Positions 32,578 to 42,693 of a stretch of 64,000 nucleotides of DNA are shown here, piece by piece; the stretch's first letter is position 1, and each line of letters opens with the position of its first letter. The notes under the pieces are model-generated. The model ran no database searches, had not been told where the DNA came from, and was given only the letters and a program-made list of their open reading frames with translations. Origin of the DNA: Plectosphaerella cucumerina (Eukaryota > Ascomycota > Sordariomycetes > Glomerellales > Plectosphaerellaceae); the NCBI GenBank assembly GCA_020746995.1, contig JAGPXD010000002.1, positions 5,766,001 to 5,830,000 of the forward strand, given 5' to 3'. A program made the translations under genes and the position numbers.

Positions 32578-35500
32578 CGTGAAGGGGTGAAGTGTTAGTG
32601 GGGTAAAGTTCAGTGTCCAACCTCTCAGGGCTGAATGTGTTGATGAGACCAAGGTGATCCGTGAGATCCGTCGAAATTTCAGGTACCGGCTGGCTTGAGA
32701 TGCAAGCTGGCGAATGAATGCAGAATTGGTATTCGTTGCTCAAGGAATCGGGCCTGTCAATGTTGACGAAGGTGTGATCAGGGAGGTGAGAGTGTGGTGA
32801 GAAGAGGGTGAGTTGAGTGGGCAGTTCTTGGTCTGATCGCTCGATTGTCGCACTGGAGTAATGCTGAGGATTTGTCTTTCGGATGGCCTGGGACTTCACC
32901 TAGTGAAACTTGATGTCACTATCGGGTGAGTGTGTGTTTGTCTTGGCCAAAGTCGTCGAGACGTTGGTGGGAAGTGTGTTGCCTGGCTTCTCTCGGAGAA
33001 AGGCAGGCGAAGAAGAAATCGCTGAGGTGAACGAGAGTTCCGGGTCACTCAAATGGTGAAACGGAAAGTGGTGTGCACTGGAAGCAGTCAGTATTTGGCC
33101 TCGTTAAGAGTATCAAATGCTGAGAGGCTCTGCACCCTTTGCGCAAGGGGGCTCATCGACGGGGTTGGGTTACCTTTGCTTGACGACGTGAGAAGAGGTC
33201 AAAGGCGCACTCGCGTGAGGTGTTGTTTGAAGCACCGAGAACTCTGGGGGGGGATTTGTTAGAATTTCCAGAGTAGAAGGGTGCTCGCTGATGGTGGGGT
33301 CGGCGACGAGCAGCCAGGGCAAGGGACGAATTTCATACCAGGGCAGGTGGTCGAGTTTGCGCTTCAGAGGGAAGGTACGAAATTTCAGATGGACTGCCTC
33401 TGAACTTGATGTTGGCCTGCCGTGGTGTCACGTTTCGTTTCTGTCGTGGCAGTTTGCGAGGATCGCCTAAAGACCGGGGAGCCTGAAAAGTAAACTGGGC
33501 GCAGCCCGGGAGAAAGTGATGCTCAAGCTGCAGGGGAAAAGAGCGTAATCGATGCTCTCGCGCGCGAGATAAAGCTGTCACTTGGTGATGATGCAGTCTG
33601 TCGAATAACGAGGTATGCGCCGAGGGCTTCGCGACGAGGAGTTGCGCCAGACTGGAGGTTCTGGTCGGGTCTACGAGGAGGTGCGCGCGCGGTCTCGGCC
33701 GAATCGAAGAGGACGAAGTGAAGGAGTCGTGAAGTAGAAACCAGCAGAAGGCAGGCAGATGGTTTGCGCTGGTCGGACCCGTGGGCTGCCTTCTGGAAAA
33801 AGGGGTCGAAAAGTGATGATGCGGTCAACACGAAGAGAAGGATCGCAGGAATCGAAGTGAAGGTGGCGGACTGCTGTCGCGAAGAGCGGTCCGGAGGAGG
33901 AGGGGATCTCAAAGGAGCGTCGAGTCGGTCGAGTCGAGTCGGGACGTGGGTGCCGCGGAGGGAATGAGCGTCGAAGTACGACAACCTGCGAGGTGCCGCA
34001 CAGAGGGAGAGGTCCCAGGAATGTGAGAGGTTTTAGTGAACGTGGTCGAGGAATACAAATCGAGGCTGGAGGGGGGGGTGGGAAGAGGGTAGACGAGAAA
34101 GAACGAGGGCGCCGAACGGGCTGGAATAGAGGAGGTGGGCAGGGTGAAACCAAAAAGGGACCCAAGGGGACGAGGGAAGGAACGCAACTGCCAGATGGAG
34201 CAGTGAGACGGCACGGTGCCGGGATCGTGTGGAGGTGGGTCCCGGCGCGCCTGCCCGCTCTTGCTGCTCCGGTGCCTGCACCTGCCTGCCCTTCCGTGGG
34301 TTGGATGGAAGGTGCAGCACCGGGCACAGACACTTCACCGCACAATTCCCCGCTGAAGGGAAGGCACTCGCAGGGGTGGGAGGGCGAATCGAATTCGCTG
34401 GCGGGGTGAACGAGACATGAGGTGGCGGCCATTGTACCGGCTCCGTGGGATTTCGCGCCCGAGGATACCACCACCGCGACCACCCCCCCTTGGCCCCCCT
34501 CCTCGAATGACAGGGGTCGCCAGGGGCTTTCTTGTCGCCAAGATCGGGACTGTGGCCAAACCAGGCCGCAAGACGCTGGGCGAAGCTCCATGTTTCGGCC
34601 GGGGACCCTGGGGACCTGCGACAATATGGTTTTAATCATTCAACGGGGCAGCCGGAGGAAAAGAACTGGGGACCCAGCATGAAGAAGCAGAGAAGGCCAT
34701 GTCCGGGATCGACGGGGGACCATGCATCGACGGCCATGCACATGATGTTTCTTAGAAGTCTGCCAGGTTTCTCTATCCGAGCTGCTCCCAGCACGGACTC
34801 ACTGGTGACCACCTGTCCGTCCCAGGTCATGGGATGATATTGGGATAAGGTAAACTCGCGACGGCGGGAAGAAACCTGGAAAGGCAGGACGAACGCCTCG
34901 CTCAGACGGCATCCAGTTCGTCCGAGATCGACTCGCCTCCCACGATGTCCCCGGTCACCAAGACTCCACCCTCACGGCCTCCCGCGGCGATCAGTGATTA
35001 GACTTGTGAGGTCACGATGACTGCTCGGGCTCCCGGCGTCTACAGAGGGGCGGTAGCGAGCAACTCTCCCGGGCGACAAGGCCCCCCGTCGCACCCGAGC
35101 CAGCGCATCGATGTCGTCGCCTTGCGCGCAGCGCCAAACCCCGGGCATCACCTGCGGTGCGTCAGCGGAAGCCGCCGTTGCGGTCATCAAGTCCGTTGTC
35201 GGTACGACTCGTCAGGGATGGGCAGCGGCAGAAGGGCCGATGGCCGTGAGGTTTCTTCTCGTGCGAGCGTTTGCCGTCGCACCAGGGGAGGGGACCCGAC
35301 CACTGCCAGGGAGGGAGGGGAGAGCTTCCATGCTACAAGAAACGGCTCGGCTTGGGGTGGTTCGTGGGAGGTTTGGTTTGGTTTGCTGTGACGAGATCGG
35401 GTGGGAGATGAGGGAATCTGCAATCCTAGCCTTCGCGGTCGTGGGTACGCCCCGCCGCCCTGGGGCACGCGACTCGGCAGAACTGCGCCGTAGAATCCCA

Positions 35501-37600
35501 GGAGAAGGGGGACGGAGGGGCATTTGGGCTGAGGGGATGCGAGAGCAGGAATGTGGGAAATGACAAGGGACGTCGGGATCTCGAGCTGGGACCAGGTGCG
35601 GTCGTTCTGGGCAGCCTGATTGGTTGACTGGCAACCCCACCATCGCGCCGACATGATCAACGTCAGGGGCGTGGAGGAAGGCGCCAGGGGCTTGGCAGGG
35701 ACATCCCGCAAGCCAGCCATGCGGATGTGCATGCGCATGGCGCTAGCCGTCGCAGGCGACATGAGGTCACCAATCCGCTGCAGGAACGTTGCTGCACGCC
35801 GCACAGTAGCACTGAGGTGGCACACAACCTAACCCGCCCGCCTTGTGGACGACGGCTCCGATGGAAGGGGCAAGCAACGGGATGTCATTCGACCAGCTCA
35901 CGATAATGATAGTAAGCAGACTTCTCAGCTTCACTCACCACCAGCTCGGCTTACTCGACACCATCTTTTTCTTGTGCGCCCTGGCCTTTCCTTTGCTTTG
36001 CTCTGCTCCCCCCCTCCTCTTCATCCGATGTCGCGCGAGGCTTTGCGCATCAGCACGCAGGGAGCCCCCTCTTCGCCTGAAGCGCATGACCAGTCCGTGG
36101 CCGGTGTGGACGTCGCACCACCGGCCGGCCATCATGCCAATAGGGGGGCATCCACCACCGCAAGGACGTTCGTCCGCAAAGCATCGCACCTCGATATGGG
36201 CACATCGATTGGACTTTGACCGATGCCGCAGCCTCCCCTCCTCGATGGTCGCACCGCATCGAATTTTCCCTCTGGTTCCTCCAACGCGCGCGCCGGCGAC
36301 TCGTCTGCTGAAATGAAAAATGGTCCCCTCATCCCCGTCCGGCCGGGCCAAATCTCGCATGCCGCAGGAACAGTACATGACCGCAGGCTGTGCCACTACC
36401 GTGGCACGCACCCAGCGACCATTGAATTCCCTCGATCGCCCGGGCCATATGACCTCACCCTGGACCCCCAATCTCAGGTCGGTGGGCAGCCGACCCGTCG
36501 GTCGAGGTGAGGGCAGAAAAAAGGAGGCAGACTAGCAGAGGGAGAAGGAGCAAAGTCGCACTGCCAGCGACCCGGACGCCGGTGCGACATCATTGAAGCG
36601 CCTTTTTCGCCCTGTCCGTCCTGGCGCTTGTTCTGCCAGGTGCCACGATGGAGGGTGCGCGCGGCGCCCAGGCAAGCCTGGAGGTTGTTTGGGTTCTACA
36701 GACGTGGCATCGGCAGCTTCGTCATGGTCGCTCAGCTCGGTCGGTAAAACGGAACACACGAATCAATGAGCAAGCAGCAGGAGCTGACATTGAAGCAGCA
36801 AGCAAACGCCAGAGCAAGCAACTTGAATGAGAGGCGGACGGGAGATGGGCACAAGTGCCGCCAAGCACCGTTAAAGTGACGCCAAGCGGCTGCCCCCTGC
36901 CCCCCTCCATCTTCCCATCCCGCCCCCAAGGGTTGAAACGGGTTTCACCTCTCCCGTCGCTCGCCGGCTCGGACTCGGGCGGGAAAATGAGCGGTTCGGC
37001 CAATGTGAAGGCTGCACGCCTACTGCGCCACCGAAACCCCCGACGTCGGGATTTGACACTGGTGATCCAATCTGAACCCGCGCCAGCTGTCATCGCTGCC
37101 ATCCCAAGACCTTCCCTTCAAGTTCCATCCAGTGTTCCTGATCGGCGCACCCACCCACCCACCCATCCCGTAAGCCGCGAGGGGATGATCAGCGCACGAG
37201 CAGATGCAAGATGAGATGGCTGCCGCCTCGTACGACGGCCGCCGTCCAGGCGCCGCCCCTCGACCGCACCATCGCACGTCCAAACGGCCAGCCTGTCGCG
37301 CTAGAATATGTACGAGTACGAGGAGGGCCAGGCAGCGCAGCCGCCGCACGACAGCATCGCACGGCGTCAGGCCAGACACGCTTGTGCGAGTCCTCGAGGC
37401 CGCCCTTTAATCCCCGGTGGATGCCCGTGCCGCGCGCTGTCGCTCCGAGTTTTGCCCCTCGTACTCGTGCCTATCGTAGGCGGGGTGCGGCAAGCTGGCG
37501 GTGGTGGGAGGGACGGACAACTCACTGCGAGTGTAAACCATAAGGCGTGAAGGCCAACTGTGTTGCTCGCCTCGGGTTGGCAGGTCAACATTGAGCTGTT
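32578..37600. other. Long GC-rich intergenic region
   Basis: About 5 kb without a recognisable gene. The longest frames (for example minus-strand 33,671-34,639) are rich in Arg/Pro/Ser, lack conserved motifs and overlap frames on the other strand. Part of it is the promoter of the DUF1996 gene. No transposon protein was seen. Confidence 0.4.
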
Positions 37601-37739
37601 TGCTAAGGATTGACGAAAGTCGCATAGTAAGTCGCGAATATCGCATAGCATCTTCAGTCCGCTACACCAGCTTCAGGGGATTTGTTCAGCGTACCTATCT
37701 ACCTAGGTAGGGACTTGCTACGTCGTAGGTCGATTGGCC

Positions 37740-37789
37740 CGCTGCGTCGGTTGATCTGCTGCGTCGGTTGATCTGCTGCGTCGGTTGAC
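37740..37789 (-). repeat. 17-bp minisatellite, about three units
   Basis: The plus strand repeats TGCTGCGTCGGTTGATC about three times. Its reverse complement GATCAACCGACGCAGCA matches the copy-1 unit at 14 of 17 positions in register. The sequence beyond the array in that orientation contains AGCAAGTCCC, as in copy 1. Confidence 0.85.
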
Positions 37790-37791
37790 CT

Positions 37792-37847
37792 ACTCGTTGG
37801 TTAATACTCGTTGGTTAATACTCGTTGGTTAATACTCGTTGGTTGAC
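37792..37847 (+). repeat. 14-bp minisatellite, four units
   Basis: ACTCGTTGGTTAAT is repeated three times, followed by a fourth unit ending GAC. It adjoins the 17-bp array inside the second MITE-like element and looks like a shortened, diverged derivative of it. Confidence 0.9.
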
Positions 37848-37980
37848 CTGCTGTCTCTGAGGATATTCTGGTGGCTGTACAGGTACGTGCGGTTGGATAC
37901 TAAACTACTGCTGTTTTAAGTACTAGGACAGTACTATGCGATACTCGCGACTTAATATGCGACTTTCGTCATCCCTGCTA

Positions 37981-38853
37981 CAAAGTAGGTGGTCATGAGA
38001 TAAAACCAAGTGACCTTTAAATTTTACTTGGTTATTGTGATTCTCGATGATGATAGATCTGAAGACGGTATGTGAACGTGTCTGTTTGGCAATTAACTTG
38101 AACCATTTGACAGAACGGATGACACCGACCATGGCAATAAGCTCTGCCAGTCGTCCTTGCAGTTCAAAAACATAAAGTGAATAACAGGCTCGTTTTAGTT
38201 GCAAGATGTCAACGATGCTGCTAATAGGTAATGAAGACACATGCGAGTGAGCTACTTCGGCGGAGGTTGTGACATCGAATCCCTTCTGATTTACACAATT
38301 ACTGGCCAAGCATGCAGAAAATGAGGATAGTAACGAATTTCGGGAATCCATTGCTATCATATGGGCTGCGGCTTTTCACCTCTCGCTTTTCATGGAGTGT
38401 TGATGAATTCAAAAAAAAACATGGACCTTTCTCCAATAAGCCCGTAATTCACCCTGGCCAGCTGCACTTCAAGCATAAGTAATAATGAAAACATTACGGT
38501 CTGAAACCGAATCGCCGCTGCATTACATGGTAGAGTGGCATGAAAGCGCAGCCTCCCGCCGCAATCGTCACCACAGCTCAGGGTCCAAGTTCACGACGAG
38601 GCGCATCGCCGGTTGCAGATTCAGGGGTAAAGTGGCCCCGCCTCTTATTGGGCTGCAGCCGTCCAAGCCACAGTACCCAAGCCCAGGATGCACCGCCACA
38701 AACCCCGGAGTCGACACACGACTGACGCAACCTGTCGGCTTCGGCCACCAGCATCGTGACAGCTCCTGCATCACCAACAACACCCACCTGCCAACGACCT
38801 CACGACCCTGATGAAGCACCGCTAGCGCCGTAATTGAACTTCCGACACATACA
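37981..38853. other. AT-rich island and promoter region
   Basis: From the end of the element to about 38,480 the sequence is visibly AT-rich compared with everything around it, and holds a small palindrome (AACCAAGT at 38,004, ACTTGGTT at 38,026). A 145-codon minus-strand frame (38,360-37,923) runs into the element terminus and looks non-conserved. From 38,500 the GC-rich promoter of the auxilin-like gene begins. Confidence 0.5.
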
Positions 38854-41655
38854 ATGGACGACCTGTCGGGGCTGGAGTGGTCGTCGACGGCCGGCAAACC
38901 AGCTCCGAAAGCGCCTTCGATCCCCGCCGGCGCCAATTACTATGGCTCCATGCAACAGACGCCGTCGCCCTTCCTCTCAGGGCGCAACACGCCGCTGTCA
39001 GCCCAGGCCACACAGCATAAGACACCGACGCCACCTCCAGCAAAGGCGCCGGCACCTGCTGCTGCGCCCGCCGACAGCTTCAGCAACCTACTCAACTTCG
39101 GTAGCTCCGCCAAGCCCACCGCCAACCTGAGTCTACGAGAGCAGGCGGAGCGCCTCGAGGCCGAGAAGAGGAAGAAAGCAGAGGAACAGCGCAAGAAAGC
39201 GGCGGCACAGTTTGGGAACGGCCAGTTCTTGGACACGCTGGGCTCGGGATCCGTGTCTCGTACCGCGTCGCCGGCCGCCGCTGCTGCTCCCCTGAGATTC
39301 CAGCCCCCCGCACCGCAGAACGGCAACAAGGCCAACGACGACGACGACCTCTTCGCGGCTTTCAACTCCGAGACAAAGGTCGACAACGCGAGCCATTACC
39401 CTCCTCCGCGTGAGAGCAAGGCCTCGCCGGCCAATGCGCCTGGGTTGGACCTGAGCAGCCCCAGCGCGTGGGGTCAGTCTGACAGCTCGAATAAGGTCAC
39501 CCTCGGGGACGATGACGATGACCCTTTCGGTTTGAGTCAATTCAAGGCCAAGGGTCCGGCACCTGTCCTGCAGACTGCCGATGATGATGACTTCCTCGGG
39601 GATCTAGCGAAACCAGTTGAAGAGGTGCGGCGCAAGCAACCCACACCGCCACAGCCCAATGCTCCCCAACCTGGCAAGCCCATCGAGGGTCCCGATTCGA
39701 GCTCTGAAGATGAGGCACCTCCCAGACCCCCTCGGAGGGCGGTTCAACAACCGGACGAGTTTGATAAGGCCGTCGAGCAGTTGACTGCCTACGGCTTCTC
39801 CGAGGAGGATGCCCAACGAGGCTTGACCGAGAGCGGCGCCGGCCTAAACGTGCAGGCGGTAGTCAACTGGCTCCTCGACGATGCACACCGGCGAGCAAAG
39901 GCAAAGGCGCAGGGCCGGGAGCCCTCCCCGTCCAGACCGATACAGAGGCCCGAGGGCACGTCCCGCGATGCCTCTCGAAGGGGAGACAACCGTTCGCCCG
40001 CCAACGAAGACTTCGCCCGGACGGCCTCGGCCGCGGGCAGCAGCATATTCAAGGCGGCCAATTCGCTTTGGAAGACCAGCAAGAAGCAGGTCGCACAGGT
40101 CTATGCCGAGTTCAACCAGGAGGGAGACCCCAATCAGCCAAAGTGGATGCGCGCAGCCCAGCCCGAACAGCACCAGCAGCCTCCTCGTCGGCCGGCTGTG
40201 GAGAAGAACGTTACCGACGAGGCAATGATGCTTGAGGCTGGCGGGCGACCCGAGCGACGGAGCACACCCAAGGCGTCGACGTCGAGACATGAGCAAGAGA
40301 GACAGCCGTCGCGAGGCCCTCCGCAGACTGGCTCAGGCGCCTCATCGGGCCGCAGCACCCCGGCTCCGCGCTGGCAGCAGTCTGCGGGTCCCATCATCCC
40401 GGATTCTCGAGCCAGAGCCAGCAAGCTTGCCGCCGAGGAGGATGTCAGCACCTATGTCAGCCCGAACAGGAGACGCAGGCCCCCTCCGGCACAACAGGCG
40501 CCCCCGCCGCAAGAGGAGCCGGACTTGCTCTTCAACTCACGCGCACCCGATACCAAAGCGTCACTGCCCCAGCGTCCCTCGCCCCAGGCAGCTCGCCCGA
40601 CCCCAGCACAGCCAGCGAGCCGGCCGTCTCCCCAGCCGACGCCGAAACCTACGCCGCGACCTGCCCGCCAGATTCCCGCAGTGTCATCCATCGCGGTGCA
40701 GCAGTCGACGAAACACAGGCTGGCCGGCACGCAGCACTTCAAGCGAGGCGACTACGCCGCCGCCCACACCTCGTACTCCAACTCACTCTCTGGCATCCCG
40801 GATTCCCACCCGCTCATCATTGTCCTCCTGACAAACCGGGCGCTCACGGCGCTCAAGACTGGCGAGCCTAAGAAGGCCGTGGAGGACTCAGACGCTGCGC
40901 TCAAGGTCATCGGTCCATCCGGCGGCCAGGGCGAGCAAGTGAGCGTTGTGGGCGAAACGGGAACCGAGGAGCAGCGTGACATGCGCGATCTTTATGGCAA
41001 GGCCCTCAGCCGTAAGGCCGAGGCCCTGGAGCAGATGGAGCGATGGTCCGATGCCGGCGCGGTGTGGCAGATCGCCGTGCAGGCCGGCGTGGGCGGCTCT
41101 ACGGCCGTCGCGGGCCGGCAACGGTGCCAGAACGCGCTCAAGCCCAAGCCGAAGCCAAAGCCCAGCAGCGCGGCGGCTCCTGTCCGACGACCGGCGGCGC
41201 GGCCCTCAGCGGCAGCGACGCAGGGCAGCTCCGAGGCGGTCGAGCGGCTGCGCAAGCAGAACCAGGCCGCGGCGGCCGAAGACGACGAGAAGTTTGCGCT
41301 CTCAGAGAAGGTTGACGCTCGCATCGCGGCGTGGCGCGACGGTAAGCGTGACAACCTGCGCGCCCTACTGGGCAGCCTGGACGCGGTGCTCTGGGAGAAC
41401 AGTGGGTGGAAGAAGGTCGGCCTGCACGAGATTGTCATGGCCAACAAGGTCAAGATTGTGTACATGAAGGCCATTGCCAAGACGCACCCGGACAAGGTAA
41501 GCATTGCGGTGCAACGACACGAGGCTTGAAAGTCAAGCTAACATGTCTCATAGCTTCCCCAGGATGCCAGCACTGAAGTGAGGCTCATCGCGGCAACGGT
41601 GTTTGCGACGCTCAACGAGAGCTGGGACAAGTTCAAGGCGGACAACGGGCTGTGA
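38854..41655 (+). CDS. Auxilin-like clathrin-uncoating J protein (Swa2/Ucl-like; UBA-TPR-J)
   Basis: It recruits Hsp70 to clathrin-coated vesicles and strips the coat. MDDLSGLEWSS opens a disordered region with acidic FG/DPF-type clathrin and adaptor motifs (DDDLFAAFNSE, DDDDDPFGLSQF, DDDDFLGDL). A UBA domain follows at about residues 305-348 (EQLTAYGFSEEDAQRGL, NVQAVVNWLLDDAHRRA). Three TPR-like helices start at about residue 620 (GTQHFKRGDYAAAHTSYS, NRALTALKTGEPKKAVEDS). The C-terminal J domain has IVMANKVKIVYMKAI and the AKTHPDK tripeptide region. An intron 41,497-41,553 splits the J domain right after HPDK, and the end is ESWDKFKADNGL with stop 41,653-41,655. Domain order matches yeast Swa2. 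It converges with the E2 gene 220 bp away. Confidence 0.92.
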
Positions 41656-41874
41656 GAGCCTTGGGATGGTTTCGAGAGGATGGGAAGAGGAGAGATATCA
41701 CGGGAAGAGATACGGTGGAAGCTGCAACACTCCGCCACGTTTGGGCGAGCGTGGCCGGTAGACTGAGACGCCGAGCGGTCTCTAGAAAATGCCTAGATTC
41801 AAGAAACCCCAAAACTCCATGCTATGCTGACCGATTTGCCCCGTCGTCCGTGTCTCGTGCCATCACCCAGTCAT

Positions 41875-42433
41875 TTACAGGCCCAGCATCTGGCGCACGC
41901 CGTCACGGACCTTCTTCTCGTACTCTGCGCGGCGTTCGCGCCACATCTTTGCGGCTTCGACGTTGGCGGGGCTCTCGTCGTTGGGCTCGGCGAGCATGCT
42001 CATGACGGAGATGAGGATCTTCTCGACCGACTGAATGGGGCTCCAGCGTTCAGAGGCGTGCTCGTAGTGGTTGGGGTCGTCGCCGGGAGGGTGGAGGATG
42101 GAGATGCAGACGAGGCCGGAGGGGTACACTGGAGGGGGAATGTCAGTGAGGGACAGGGTAGGAGGGGGAAAGGGGGGACGACGTACCATTGGGATGCCAG
42201 ACGTCGGCGAGGAACTTCATGGTTGGAGGGGCAAGGGGGTAGTCCTTGGGGAACTTGAGCTCGGCGGGGAAGACGCCGCCCTCGAAGGGGGTGCCCTCAG
42301 GGCCCTGGATGAGGGCCTCCCAGTGCAGGAGGTCATCTTCGGAGACGGGGCCGGCGGTGATGCCGTCCGGGGGGTTGTTGGTGAGAGCGCGGTACTCCTG
42401 GAGGAGACGGCGGTGGGCGGTGCTCGCGGCCAT
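41875..42433 (-). CDS. ubc7: Ubiquitin-conjugating enzyme E2, Ubc7/UBE2G2 type
   Basis: It carries ubiquitin for ER-associated degradation with membrane E3s. Exon 1 starts MAASTAHRRLLQEYRAL at 42,433 and includes FPKDYPLAPPTMKFLADVWH. One intron (GTACGTCGT to CCCTCCAG, ending near 42,131) joins to VYPSGLVCISILHPPGDDPN. The active cysteine is in SGLVCISIL. The insert after it (GDDPNHYEHASERWSP) is the acidic/His loop specific to the Ubc7/Cdc34/UBE2G group. Length is about 165 residues, as usual. Its start lies 260 bp from that of the divergent mitochondrial-protein gene, so the two share a promoter region. Confidence 0.95.
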
Positions 42434-42693
42434 GGTGCTCGTTTTTCTAATTGCGCGGGTCGTTAAGGCTGTGATGAAGGATGGCGTCTCGGGTTGTGGT
42501 CGGAATGTCGGATGGATGACATGCGTCGGAGTTGAATGTCGCGGGGGTGGGCCGGTGGCGGGCGGGCTGGTTTAGCCGGATTTCCGCCGGCGCATGTCGA
42601 ATGGACCTCCGGGGCCCGAGCTCCTAGAGCTTCAACTTTTGGCAGGAAACTTGCACCTCTTCCCACAACGACCACTCGAGACCACCATTTACA

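Larger units (their letters stand above)
37606..37975. mobile_element. MITE-like element, copy 2 (opposite orientation to copy 1)
   Basis: The left terminus 37,606-37,648 and right terminus 37,934-37,975 are inverted repeats of about 42 bp. Both read GAT, GACGAAAGTCGCATA, TAAGTCGCGA and TATCGCATAG with few differences. TCGCAT-n6-TCGCGA-n3-TCGCAT has the same spacing as in copy 1. Two minisatellites lie inside. A 5-bp repeat TGCTA borders the termini (37,601-37,605 and 37,976-37,980), a weaker target-duplication candidate than in copy 1. There is no coding sequence inside. Confidence 0.75.

Noticed and set aside
33671..34639. 322-codon minus-strand frame upstream of the DUF1996 gene
   Set aside because: It is Arg/Pro/Ser-rich, has no domain, overlaps frames on the other strand and lies in a promoter region.
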